From assembly GCF_963676685.1 (NCBI RefSeq), contig NC_092355.1, positions 67,835,006 through 67,899,005 on the forward strand: DNA of 64,000 nucleotides. Reading direction: 5' to 3'. Shown in pieces: positions 25,301 to 37,410 of this stretch. The DNA is from Mytilus edulis (lineage: Eukaryota > Mollusca > Bivalvia > Mytilida > Mytilidae). The notes beneath the pieces are model-generated. The model searched no databases. It saw nothing but the letters and a program-made list of their open reading frames with translations, and had not been told where the DNA came from. The position numbers and the translations under genes were made by a program. Within the stretch, counting starts at the first letter, position 1. Every line of letters starts with the position of its first letter.

Positions 25301-28300
25301 TTTTCAGTATATTAAATACATACAAACTTCTTATTGGAGTATTATAACTATGTTAAGGAGTTAGAATAGCTTGAATTTTTGAAATTCAAGGTCTATAGTA
25401 GGGGGTTCAATATACCGCAGGGGGGTCAAAATACCATGGCTAAGTAAAATTTTCAAAATATCTTTTCCAGTTTATTAAATACATACAAACTACTTCTTGA
25501 AGTATTATAACTATGTTAAGGAGTTAGAATAGCTTGAATTTTTGAAATTCAAGGTCTATAGTACTTAGGGGGTTCAATATACCGCAGGGGGGTCAAAATA
25601 CCATGGCTAAGTAAAATTTTCAAAATATTTTTTCCAGTTTATTAAATACATACAAACGACTTCTTGAAGTATTATAACTATGTTAAGGATTTAGAATAGC
25701 TTGAATTTTTAAAATTCAAGGTCTATAGTAGGGGGTTCAATATACCGCAGGGGGGTCAAAATACCATGGCTAAGTAAAATATTTCAAAATATCTTTTCCA
25801 GTATATAAAATACATACAAACTACTTATTGAAGTATTAAAACTATGTTAAGGATTTAGAATAGCTTGAATTTTTGAAATCCAAGGTCTATAGTAGGGGGT
25901 TCAATATTCCGCAGGGGTCAAAATACCATGGCTAAGTAAAATTTTCAAAATATCTTTTTCAGTATATTAAATACATACAAACTACTTCTTGAAGTATTAT
26001 AACTATGTTAAGGAGTTAGAATAGCTTGAATTTTTAAATTCAAGGTCTATAGTAGGGGGTTCAATATACCGCAGGGGGGTCAAAATACCATGGCAAAGTA
26101 AAATTTTCAAAATATCTTTTCCAGTATATCAAATACATACAAACTTCTTATTGGAGTATTAAAACTACGTTAACAAGTTAGAATAGCTTGAATTTTTGAA
26201 ATTCAAGGTCTATAGTAGGGGGTTCAATATACCGCAGGGGGGTCAAAATACCATGGCTGAGTAAAATTTTCAAAATATCTTTTCCAGTATATTAAATACA
26301 TACAAACTACTGACTGGAGTAATATAACTATGTTAAGGATTTAGAATAGCTTGAATTTTTGAAATTCAAGGTCTATAGTAGGGGGTTCAATATACCACAG
26401 GGGGGTCAAAATACCATGGCTGAGTAAAATTTTCAAAATATCTTTTCCAGTATATTAAATACATACAAACTACTTATTGGAGTATTATAACTACAATGTA
26501 TGTTAAGGAGTTAGAATAGCTTGAATTTTTGAAAATCAAGGTCTATAGAAGGGGGGTCAAGATACCATGGCTAAGTAAAATTTTCAAAATATCTTTTCTA
26601 GTATATCAAATATATACAAACTACTTATTGGAGTATTATAACTATGTTATGGAGTTAGAATAGCTTGAATTTTTGAAATTCAAGGTCTATAGTAGGGGGT
26701 TCAATATACCGCAGGGGGGTCAAAATACCATGGCTAAGTAAAATTTTCAAAATATCTTTTCCAGTATATGAAATACATACAAACTACTTATTGAAGTATT
26801 AAAACTATGTTAAGGTGTTAGAATAGGTTGAATTTTTGAAATTCAAGGTCTATAGTAGGGGGTTCAATATACCGCAGGGGGGTCAAAATACCATGGCTAA
26901 GTAAAATTTTCAAAATATCTTTTCCAGTTTATTAAATACATACAAACGACTTCTTGAAGTATTATAACTATGTTAAGGATTTAGAATAGCTTGAATTTTT
27001 AAAATTCAAGGTCTATAGTAGGGGGTTCAATATACCGCAGGGGGGTCAAAATACCATGGCTAAGTAAAATATTTCAAAATATCTTTTCCAGTATATTAAA
27101 TACATACAAACTACTTATTGAAGTATTAAAACTATGTTAAGGATTTAGAATAGCTTGAATTTTTGAAATCCAAGGTCTATAGTAGGGGGTTCAATATTCC
27201 GCAGGGGTCAAAATACCATGGCTAAGTAAAATTTTCAAAATATCTTTTTCAGTATATTAAATACATACAAACAACTTTTTGAAGTATTATAACTATGTTA
27301 AGGAGTTAGAATAGCTTGAATTTTTAAAATTCAAAGTCTATAGAAGGGGGTTCAACATACCGCAGGGGGGTCAAAATACCATGGCAAAGTAAAATTTTCA
27401 AAATATCTTTTCCAGTATATCAAATACATACAAACTTCTTATTGGAGTATTAAAACTACGTTAACAAGTTAGAATAGCTTGAATTTTTGAAATTCAAGGT
27501 CTATAGTAGGGGGTTCAATATACCGCAGGGGGGTCAAAATACCATGGCTAAGTAAAATTTTCAAAATATCTTTTCCAGTATATTAAATACATACAAACTA
27601 CTGACTGGAGTAATATAACTATGTTAAGGATTTAGAATAGCTTGAATTTTTGAAATTCAAGGTCTATAGTAGGGGGTTCAATATACCACAGGGGGGTCAA
27701 AATACCATGGCTGAGTAAAATTTTCAAAATATCTTTTCCAGTATATTAAATACATACAAACTACTTATTGGAGTATTATAACTACAATGTATGTTAAGGA
27801 GTTAGAATAGCTTGAATTTTTGAAAATCAAGGTCTATAGAAGGGGGGTCAAGATACCATGGCTAAGTAAAATTTTCAAAATATCTTTTCTAGTATATCAA
27901 ATATATACAAACTACTTATTGGAGTATTATAACTATGTTATGGAGTTAGAATAGCTTGAATTTTTGAAATTCAAGGTCTATAGTAGGGGGTTCAATATAC
28001 CGCAGGGGGGTCAAAATACCATGGCTAAGTAAAATTTTCAAAATATCTTTTCCAGTATATTAAATACATACAAACTACTTATTGAAGTATTAAAACTATG
28101 TTAAGGTGTTAGAATAGGTTGAATTTTTGAAATTCAAGGTCTATAGTAGGGGGTTCAATATAACGCAGGGGGGTCAAAATACCATGGCTAAGTAAAATTT
28201 TCAAAATATCTTTTCCAGTTTATTAAATACATACAAACTACTTCTTGAAGTATTATAACTATGTTAAGGAGTTAGAATAGCTTGAATTTTTGAAATTCAA

Positions 28301-29215
28301 GGTTTATAGTAGGGGGTTCAATATACCGCAGGGGGGTCAAAATACCATGGCTAAGTAAAATTTTCAAAATATCTTTTCCAGTATATTAAATACATACAAA
28401 CTACTTATTGGAGTATTGTCATAAGGCTAATTTGGACTTATATTTAAATTTATTATTTTATTCAAAAATTGGACATTTACAAAAATACTGTTTTTACAAA
28501 TTTAATATTTTACATGTCAAAACAAAATGTGAGTTAATTAGGGACATTTGGTATTTAAGGATTTGTGACAGATTGAGAATTAATGTGAGAGAATTAAGCA
28601 TATAAGAGAATATGTGTTAATGGGATTATATGAGGAATTATAATTATCTTTTATATTAATTATGTGAAAACTGTTACTTATTGCTAGGTGTTATGAAATG
28701 TCATATTAATTTGAGTATTGTTACAAATGAAGTATTGTCTGATTAATAGTATAAATACTGTGTGAAAATAAATGTAAAACAGTAGAGGAGTGAGTAGAGA
28801 ATAGAAATAGTGTGGATAAAGAGTAAAAACAGAGAGTCGAGATAGTTACAGTTAGGAGTCGTACATTTGATATTGACATTGTCCTATGTTTATTTCTTGG
28901 ACTTGGAATTAAATGATAATCAAAAGTGAATCTGTTTGATCTTTGAGATAACTGCAACAACTAGTTCCTGTCATTAGTGTAAACGTTTTTCTAATGATTT
29001 TTCGCATAAAATTATGACCCCGTAACAAGGAGGCGTATCGACTGAGCCAGCAGCCCCTTTGTTACAGTATTATTACAATGTTAAAAGTAAGAATTGCTAG
29101 AATTTTTAAAAATTTAAGGTCTATAGTAGGCGTTTCAATAAACCATGGTAGTGGGGTCAAAATACCATGGCAAAGTAAAATTTTCAAAACAACGTTTCCA
29201 TCTTTTCCATCAAAA
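16389..29215 (+). repeat. Satellite array A, ~163-bp monomer, about 75 copies
   Basis: Each monomer starts GGGGGTTCAATATACCGCAG, continues GGGGGGTCAAAATACCATGG, then an AT-rich body (CTAAGTAAAATTTTCAAAAT, TACATACAAACTACTTATTG, TAGAATAGCTTGAATTTTTG). Spacing between successive starts is 161-167 bp, and several subtypes exist: a TTAG insertion, an ATTTC insertion, a CAAAG variant, and a variant that has lost the first G block. One monomer is split by an LTR at 28,417-29,066, after which a last diverged monomer follows. Small open frames within it are shadows. Confidence 0.97.
28417..29066. mobile_element. Probable solo LTR inserted in the satellite
   Basis: This 650-bp segment interrupts a satellite monomer exactly, starts TGTCATAAGG and ends TTTGTTACA. 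It is flanked by a 4-bp duplication GTAT (28,413-28,416 and 29,067-29,070). Removing it restores the monomer text GGAGTAT-TATTACAATG. It contains a TATAAATA box near 28,750 and an AATAAA near 28,768, an order expected of an LTR promoter and polyadenylation region. No internal retroelement genes flank it, hence solo. The strand is not certain. The open frames inside it are not genes. Confidence 0.75.
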
Positions 29216-29221
29216 TACCAT

Positions 29222-32200
29222 GGTGAGGTATGTATTAAACTTGTTAGAAAAGATATTTTGAAAATTTTACTTTGCCATGGTATTTTGACACCCTGTGGTA
29301 TATTGAACCTGCTACTCTAGACCTTTAATTCAAAAAATTCTGGCAATTCTAACTTTTTTATGAAGTAAGAATACACCAATAAACAGTTTGTATGTATTAA
29401 ACTTGCTGGAAAAGTTATTTTGAAAATTTTACTTTGCAATGGTATTTGGACCACCCTGCAGTATATTGAACCCCCTACTCTAGGCCTTTAATTTCAAAAA
29501 TTCTGGCAATTTGAACTTTTTTATGTAGTAAGAATACACCAATAAGTAGTTTGTATGTATTAAACTTGCTGGAAAAGATATTTTGAAAATTTTACTTTGC
29601 CATGGTATTTTGACCCCCCTGCGGTATATTGAACCCCCTACTCTAGGCCTTTAATTTCAGAAATTCTGGCAATTTGAACTCTTTTATGTAGTAAGAATAC
29701 ACCAATAAGTAGTTTGTATGTATTAAACTTGCTGGAAAAGATATTTTGAAAATTTTACTTTGCCATGGTATTTTGACCCCCCTGCGGTATATTGAACCCC
29801 CTACTCTAGGCCTTTAATTTCAGAAATTGTGGTAATTTGAACTCTTTTATGTAGTTAGAATACACCAATAAGTAGTTTGTATGTATTAAACTTGCTGGAA
29901 AAGATATTTTGAAAATTTTACTTTGCCATGGTATTTTGACCCCCCTGCGGTATATTGAACCCCCTACTCTAGGCCTTTAATTTCAGAAATTCTAGCTATT
30001 CTAACTCTTTTATGTAGTTAGAATACACCAATAAGTAGTTTGTATGTATTAAACTTGCTGGAAAAGATATTTTGAAAATTTTATTTGCCATGGTATTTTG
30101 ACCCTCTGCGATATATTGAACCCCTTACTATAGACAGTTCAAAAAAATCTGGCAATTTTAACTCTTATATGTAGTTAATAAACACACACAAGTAGTTTGC
30201 ATGTATTAACTTTGATGGAAAAGATATTTTGAAAATTTTACTTTGCCATGGTACTTTGACCCCCTGCGGTATATTGAACCCCTCACTCTAGACCTTTAAT
30301 TTAAAAGTTCTGGCATTTCTAACTTTTTTATGTAGTTAGAATACACAAATTAGCAGTTTGTATGTATTAAACATGCTGGAAAAGTTAATTGAAAATTTTA
30401 CTTTGCCATGGTATTTTGACCCCCCTGCGGTATATTGAACCCCCTACTCTAGGCCTTCAATTTCAGAAATTCTGGCAATTTGAAGTCTTTTATGTAGTTA
30501 GAATACACCAATAAGTAGTTTGTATGTATTAAACTTGCTGGAAAAGATATTTTGAAAATTTTACTTTGCCATGGTAATTGGACCCCCCTGCAGTATATTG
30601 AACCCCCTACTCTAGGCCTTTAATTTCAGAAATTCTGGCAATTTGAAGTCTTTTATGTAGTTAGAATACACCAATAAGTAGTTTGTATGTATTAAACTTG
30701 CTGGAAAAGATATTTTGAAAATTTTACTTTGCCATGGTATTTTGACCCCCCTGCGGTATATTGAACCCCCTACTCTAGGCCTTTAATTTCAGAAATTCTA
30801 GCTATTCTAACTCTTTTATGTAGTTAGAATACACCAATAAGTAGTTTGTATGTATTAAACTTGCTGGAAAGGATATTTTGAAAATTTTATTTGCCATGGT
30901 ATTTTGACCCTCTGCGATATATTGAACCCCTTACTATAGACAGTTCAAAAAAATCTGTCAATCTTAACTCTTATATGTAGTAAATAAACACACACAAGTA
31001 GTTTGCATGTATTAACTTTGATGGAAAAGATATTTTGAAAATTTTACTTTGCCATGGTATTTTGACCCCCTGCGGTATATTGAACCCCTCACTCTAGACC
31101 TTTAATTTAAAAAGTTCTGGCATTTCTAACTTTTTTATGTAGTTAGAAAACACAAATAAGCAGTTCGTATGTATTAAACTTGCTGGAAAAGTTATTTGAA
31201 AATTTTACTTTGCCATGGTATTTTGACCCCCCTGAGGTATATTGAACCCCCTACTCTAGGCCTTCAATTTCAGAAATTCTGGCAATTTGAACTCTTTTAT
31301 GTAGTAAGAATACACCAATAAGTAGTTTGTATGTATTAAACTTGCTGGAAAAGATATTTTGAAAATTTTACTTTGCCATGGTATTTGGACCCCCCTGCAG
31401 TATATTGAACCCCCTACTCTAGGCCTTTAATTTCAGAAATTCTGGCAATTTGAACTTTTTTATGTAGTTAGAATACACCAATAAGTAGTTTGTATGTATA
31501 AAACTTGCTGGAAAAGATATTTTGAAAATTTTACTTTGCCATGGTATTTTGACCCCCCTGCGGTATATTGAACCCCCTACTCTAGGCCTTTAATTTCAGA
31601 AATTCTAGCTATTCTAACTCTTTTATGTAGTTAGAATACACCAATAAGTAGTTTGTATGTATTAAACTTGCTGGAAAAGATATTTTGAAAATTTTACTTT
31701 GCCATGGTATTTTGACCCCCCTGCGGTATATTAAACCCCCTACTCTAGGCCTTTAATTTCAGAAATTCTAGCTATTCTAACTCTTTTATGTAGTTAGAAT
31801 ACACCAATAAGTAGTTTGTACGTATTAAACTTGCTGGGAAAGATATTTTGAAAATTTTATTTGCCATGGTATTTTGACCCCCCTGCGGTATATTGAACCC
31901 CCTACTCTAGGCCTTTAATTTCAGAAATTCTAGCTATTCTAACTCTTTTATGTAGTTAGAATACACCAATAAGTAGTTTGTATGTATTAAACTTGCTGGA
32001 AAAGATATTTTGAAAATTTTACTTTGCCATGGTATTTGGACCCCCCTGCAGTATATTGAACCCCCTACTCTAGGCCTTTAATTTCAGAAATTCTGGCAAT
32101 TTGAACTTTTTTATGTAGTTAGAATACACCAATAAGTAGTTTGTATGTATTAAACTTGCGTGAAAAGATATTTTGAAAATTTTACTTTGCCATGGTATTT

Positions 32201-34168
32201 TGACCCCCCTGCGGTATATTGAACCCCCTACTCTAGGCCTTTAATTTCAGAAATTCTAGCTATTCTAACTCTTTTATGTAGTTAGAATACACCAATAAGT
32301 AGTTTGTATGTATTAAACTTGCTGGAAAAGATATTTTGAAAATTTTACTTTGCCATGGTATTTTGACCACCTGCGGTATATTGAACCCCTCACTCTAGAC
32401 CTTTAATTTAAAAAGTTCTGGCATTTCTAGCTTTTTTATGTAGTTAGAATACACAAATAAGCAGTTTGTATGTATTAAACTTGCTGGAAAAGATATTTTG
32501 AAAATTTTACTTTGCCATGGTATTTTGACCCCCCTGCGGTATATTGAACCCCCTACTCTAGGCCTTTAATTTCAGAAATTCTGGCAATTTGAACTCTTTT
32601 ATGTAGTTAGAATACACCAATAAGTAGTTTGTATGTATTAAACTTGCTTGAAAAGATATTTTGAAAATTTTACTTTGCCATGGTATTTTGACCCCCCTGC
32701 TGTATATTAAACCCCCTACTCTAGGCCTTTAATTTCAGAAATTCTAGCTATTCTAACTCTTTTATGTAGTTAGAATACACCAATAAGTAGTTTGTATGTA
32801 TTAAACTTGCTGGGAAAGATATTTGAAAAATTTTATTTGCCATGGTATTTTGACCCCCCTGCGGTATATTGAACCCCTCACTCTAGACCTTTAATTTAAA
32901 AAGTTCTGGCATTTCTAACTTTTTTATGTAATTAGAATACACAAATAAGCAGTTTGTATGTATTAAACTTGCTGGAAAAGTTATTTGAAAATTTTACTTT
33001 GCCATGGTATTTTGACCCCCCTGCGGTATATTGAACCCCCTACTCTAGGCCTTTAATTTCAGAAATTCTGGCAATTTGAACTCTTTTATGTAGTAAGAAT
33101 ACACCAATAAGTAGTTTGTATGTATTAAACTTGCTGGAAAAGATATTTTGAAAATTTTACTTTGCCATGGTATTTGGACCCCCCTGCGGTATATTGAACC
33201 CCCTTCTCTAGGCCTTTAATTTAAGAAATTCTGGCAATATGAACTTTTTTATGTAGTTAGAATACACCAATAAACAGTTTGTATGTATTAAACTTGCTGG
33301 AAAAGATATTTTGAAAATTTTACTTTGCCATGGTATTTTGACCCCCCTGCGGTATATTGAACCCCCTACTCTAGGCCTTTAATTTCAGAAATTCTGGCAA
33401 TTTGAACTCTTTTATGTAGTTAGAATACACCAATAAGTAGTTTGTATGTATTAAACTTGCTGGAAAAGATATTTTGAAAATTTAACTTTGCCATGGTATT
33501 TTGACCCCCCCCCCCTCCCCCTTCAGTATATTGAACCCCCTACTCTAGACCCTTAATTTCCAAAAATCTGGCAATTCTTACTCTTTTATGTAGTTAGAAT
33601 TCACCAATAAGTTGTTTGTATGTATTAAACTTGCTGGAAAAGATAATTTTAAAATTTTACTTTGCCATGGTATTTTGACCCCCTGCGATATATTGAACCC
33701 CTTACTCTAGACAATTCAAAAAATTCTGGCAATTTTAACTCTTATATGTAGTTAATATACACCAACACGTAGTTTGTATGTATTAAACTTGATGGAAAAG
33801 ATATTTTGAAAATTTTACTTTGCCATGGTATTTTGACCCTCCTGCAGTATATTGAACCCCTTACTCTAGACAATTCAAAAAATTCTTGCAATTTTAACTC
33901 TTATATGTAGTTAATATACACCAACAAGTAGTTTGTATGTATTAAACTTGATGGACAAGATATTTTGAAAATTTTACTTTGCCATGGTATTTTGACCCTC
34001 CTGCGGTATATTGAACCCCTTACTCTAGACAATTCAAAAAATTCTGGCAATTTTAACTCTTATATGTAGTTAATATACACCAACAAGTAGTTTGTATGTA
34101 TTAAACTTGCTGGAAAAGATATTTTTGAAATTTTACTTTGCCATGGTATTTTGACCCCCTCCCCCTTT
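29222..34168 (-). repeat. Satellite array B, inverted and diverged, about 30 copies
   Basis: The monomer, read on the plus strand, is the reverse complement of the array A unit with distinct changes: CCCCCTACTCTAGGCCTTTA, TTATGTAGTTAGAATACACC, AATAAGTAGTTTGTATGTAT, TTAAACTTGCTGGAAAAGAT, TTTACTTTGCCATGGTATTT. The spacing is 163 bp where measured. By eye it is roughly 80% identical to array A. The last few units toward 34.1 kb are more divergent (GACAATTCAAAAAATTCTGG). Confidence 0.95.
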
Positions 34169-34169
34169 T

Positions 34170-34578
34170 TTTACCATGGAAAATCAAAACTATCCTTATA
34201 TAATATATATATATATATACATATGTTATAATTACAAATAATTAAAGCATTCAAGCTACATATGGTCTAGTTATAATGTGTCAATAGGTATTTTGAATGA
34301 CATTTTGTTGGTAAAGACTTCAGAGCACCTATACCAAGCAAAGATATTTCTTTTAATTAAGCATGGAAAATGTACCTCCCCTTCTTGTATGAATGATTTT
34401 TTAATCTATGATAAGCTTTAGAATAATGTAAAATGTTCTAATATTCATCTAGGATGAAAAAAACAGGGGGGTTCAATTTACCATGGGGGTTCAATTTTCC
34501 ATACAGGGGGGGTTCAATTTACCATGGGGGGGTTCAATTTACCATAGCGGTATTTTGACCCCGGGGTCAATTTACCAT
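34170..34578. other. Right arm of the satellite element
   Basis: It is non-satellite sequence with an (AT)n tract near 34,200-34,221. From 34,463 on, several GGGGGGTTCAATTTACCATG modules lead into the terminal repeat. These are close relatives of the first block of the satellite monomer, which suggests the satellite grew from the element's own end. Confidence 0.7.
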
Positions 34579-34609
34579 GGGGTTCAAAATACCATATGAC
34601 ACCGGGCGT

Positions 34610-35440
34610 ACACTTGAATTTTGAAAATATTTTTTTTTATCTAAATATAATAAGAAAAACTGGTCAAAAGCACATCAGCCTTGTGCATTTCTCTTCAATG
34701 GATTGTAATTTTCAATAAAAATTAAGGGACTAAATTTACTTTAATCAAATAGTTCATTTCATATATTTGTTCCAATTTTCTGTAAAAGTCTGAATCAACT
34801 GTGAATTTTGTGTACTTTTCTTATATTTAAAGCAATTCATTATCTCCTGAGATTCGATATGCGGTTTGCATTGTTGTCGAGCATGTGAATTTTGTCGCAA
34901 TTTAAGCGAGACATAGCGTCGTCAGCGCCGTCAATATTTAGGTTCCGAATGTGGACAAAGTTTTTTGAATGACTCTTTGTTATGATCAAAAGGGTATCCA
35001 GTGCAATATAATAATGCAATTATTTCTTTAATTTTCCCCACATTTTACGGATAAAAGGTATTTCTTTTTATGTGTGAAATGTCATCGTTGTATTATGCTA
35101 ACGATCATTATGACGACAGATGGCGCTCGGTTTCTTCTTCGGTGTATAAGCCTCCTGTAAGTAGGAGCACCTCCATATGGATATACCTAAGTAATTTTAA
35201 TAAATTAATTACAGCAAATGCGTCTAAAAGAAAGCAAAACAAAAATTGCATGTTAACCGGATCCCAGTTTTATTTAATTTACTGACGTGGACTTTCGTTC
35301 AAGAACGGAAACTATATAAAAATACATCCCGACTAGTCCAGGCCCTCGACGTAATCGATCTCTCCTAATTGCGAAGTTAATGAAATAATCGTTGGTCAGT
35401 GGAATATAACGACTGGATTATTCAGGTAAATACATTTAGG
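34610..35440. other. Intergenic DNA, no gene seen
   Basis: The stretch around 34,850-35,110 (GACATAGCGTCGTCAGCGCC, GTCAATATTTAGGTTCCGAA) may be an old dispersed repeat known to me from mussels, but no second copy lies in this window. Confidence 0.35.
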
Positions 35441-35442
35441 AG

Positions 35443-35530
35443 ATGTGGTAATAAACCGTATGATTGCCGATAAGACAACTATCCACCGAAGCGAAGTTCA
35501 AATACAAATACAAATACAAATATTTTATTG
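35443..35530 (+). repeat. Truncated GCCAATAAGACAAC-family repeat
   Basis: GTATGATTGCCGATAAGACA followed by ACTATCCACC matches the start of the 36.36-kb repeat. It is followed by CAAATA tandem units (35,502-35,522). Confidence 0.6.
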
Positions 35531-35635
35531 GCACAAACTCAATTACGGCATAAAAATACGGATTTTTTTTTGTGTTATTAAAATTTGCTGTTACAAAATG
35601 ATAGAAATTATTATAAATTAAGGAATGTATCTCCG

Positions 35636-35840
35636 TCATGCAAAGCTCTGATTCCTTTCACGGATTTGGCTATACTTTTTGGACCTTTTGGATTATAGCT
35701 CTTCATCTTTTATATAAGCTTTGGATTTCAAATATTTTGGCCACGAGCATCACTGAAGAGACATGTATTGTCGAAATGCGCATCTGGTGCAAGAAAATTG
35801 ATACCGTTAATTTTATTACAATAATTGGCAACGGCCCATA
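35636..35840 (+). repeat. Dispersed repeat, GAAATGCGCATCTGGTGCA family
   Basis: It contains TTGGATTATAGCTCTTCATC, GCATCACTGAAGAGACATGT and GAAATGCGCATCTGGTGCAA. It has the same layout as the 12.06-kb repeat (an AGCTCTTC block, then a CACTGAAGAG block, then a GCGC-TCTGG block). The open frame is incidental. Confidence 0.7.
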
Positions 35841-36078
35841 CAACTAGTATACTAATAGTAATGATGCAGCAAATAAACAATAAATACTACATAGCATATC
35901 ATTGGGCACATTTCGAACAATGAAATGTGCAGTTATAAATATCAATATGTATAGGTTAATTTGTAAGAATAGACTACTGACATAAGTATATTGTATGTTA
36001 TAGCTTCAAATTGTTCATATTACTCATTTATAAGGAAATTTTTCCTTAATTCAAATGATTGATTAATAAAAGATGATG

Positions 36079-36350
36079 TTAATCTAAGTGTTTTCTACAC
36101 TTGCTATTAAGTAATAGTTTGATATATTCATCCTCAGTTTTAGATTGTTTGTCATAATTTTTAAAATAGGACAATTTTGATATAAGAACATTTCTTTGTG
36201 ATTCATATTTTGTGCAGTGCAAGATAAAATGTTTTTCGTCTTCTATATTTTTATTATGACATAATTTGCACAACCTTTCTTCTCTGTTAACTTCCATGTA
36301 TCTACCTCTTTCAATTTCAAGATTGTGTGCACTTAGCCTTAATTAGTTTT
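36079..36350 (-). pseudogene. LINE ORF2 carboxy-terminal fragment (CCHC knuckle)
   Basis: The minus-strand translation begins LSAHNLEIERGRYMEVNREE and continues RLCKLCHNKNIEDEKHFILH with a C three residues on, then KYESQRNVL. The C-x2-C ... H-x4-C spacing with IEDE before the His is the zinc-knuckle-like tail found after the RT domain in many non-LTR retrotransposons. Only this tail is left; the RT domain is absent upstream, so this is a truncated relic ending in a normal stop. Confidence 0.72.
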
Positions 36351-36354
36351 GCCA

Positions 36355-36555
36355 AAGGTGGTATGATTGGCAATGAGACAACTGTCCACAAGAGACCAAA
36401 ATGACAGTGCCATTAACAGCTATAGGTCACCGTACGGCGGGCCTTGTACAATGAGCAAATCCCATACCGCATAGTCAGCTATAAAAGGCCCTGATATGAT
36501 AATGTAAAACAATTCAAACGAGAAAACCAACTGCCTTATTTATATATATAAAAAA
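36355..36555 (+). repeat. Dispersed repeat, GCAATGAGACAACTGTCC family
   Basis: Ordered blocks are GGTATGATTGGCAATGAGAC, AGGTCACCGTACGGCGGGCC, CAATGAGCAAATCCCATACC and CAATTCAAACGAGAAAACCA. I recognise it as one of the most abundant mussel repeats. Confidence 0.85.
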
Positions 36556-37164
36556 AAGGAAAATGTTAAAAGCATTTTTTCTGTTTTTTTACAAAAAAAA
36601 AATATAAATTTATCATGTTTTTTACCATGATATTCATAAGACGTTTTACATATACATTTGTCAAGAGGGAATATTAGCTAATTGTATGATTGACAATAAA
36701 ACATAACTACTAGTATCCTTAGACGACCAAATCAATAAGTGTATGATCTATCTTGTTTTTTATAATTTGGTAATTTCCTAACCAATTCAAGATTTTAAAC
36801 ATTTTTCAGTCTTTAAGTAAGTTATTCCCCTTTCATCATAAAATCTGCTGAAATGACTTTAAGAAAAGAAAATACAGAATTTCCCCTCAAACATGGAACT
36901 TTGATAATGACCAAAAAGTGAAGCAAGAACGTACCTACAGTTAGGTTTGAGTCTAAGAACATCAGTACTAGAGATCTAATATACATAGTGTATGTGTCTC
37001 TGATAAGGTTGCTACTTACTAGGAACTTACTAATAAATCAAGAGTTCAAAGTTGTGAAGTTGAAAGCACTTCGAAAATTTTAATATTGCTATTACCAGTT
37101 GGTTGACTGCTTTACAGATAAAGACGGACATGTTACATTGTTGTAACCACAAATCTGTCCTCTT

Positions 37165-37410
37165 ACCCTGGAATTCGATCTACTGAATTAAACTTATCAC
37201 CGAGTTTGGACTTACATGCATGAGCAACACTACACGGGTGCCACAGGTGGAGTAGGATATGCTTACCCTTCTAGAGTACCTTAAATCAGCCCGGTCAGTT
37301 AAGGTGGGGTTCGCATTGCCTATTCTTTAGTTTTCTATGTTGTCTTTAATGTATTGTAGTTGATCTTTTTGTTGTTTTCGTCTTTTGTAGTGGCATTGTC
37401 AGGTTGTTTT
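37165..37410 (+). repeat. Diverged copy of the retroelement 3' region
   Basis: ACACGGGTGCCACAGGTGGA, GATATGCTTACCCTTC and GGTGGGGTTCGCATTG match in reverse complement the 44.9-45.1 kb segment (CACATGTGGAACCCGTCGTG, CCGGAAGGGTAAGCAGATCC, AACACGAACCCCACC). It is the untranslated tail of the same retroelement family, without coding sequence. Confidence 0.65.

Larger units (their letters stand above)
16143..34609. mobile_element. 18.5-kb TIR-bounded element carrying inverted satellite arrays
   Basis: The ends are 31-bp perfect inverted repeats (16,143-16,173 and 34,579-34,609; outer sequence ACGCCCGGTGTCATATGGTA). Diverged similarity continues inward for about 150 bp: both sides carry GTATATTGAACCCC-like and GACCCCGGGGTCA motifs and a CCCCCCTGTTTTT segment. 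Inside are a left arm (16,174-16,388), satellite array A in plus orientation, array B in minus orientation and a right arm (34,170-34,578). No transposase frame is present. No target-site duplication is obvious in the flanks. It resembles the architecture of non-autonomous bivalve elements with ~160-bp core repeats (pearl-type), but those are not described with this inverted layout as far as I know. Identity to a named family cannot be tested here. Confidence 0.75.

Noticed and set aside
16389..34168. Regular ~163-bp repeats considered as a CRISPR array
   Set aside because: The whole 163 bp is repeated with no unique spacers and the sequence is clearly animal; it is a satellite.
16143..34609. 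Target-site duplication for the large element
   Set aside because: The flanks (GTTTACGTCAA at the left, ACACTTGAATT at the right) share no convincing direct repeat, so none is claimed.
35070..35285. 71-codon frame beginning MCEMSSLYY
   Set aside because: No family resemblance or splice context; probably part of an old repeat.
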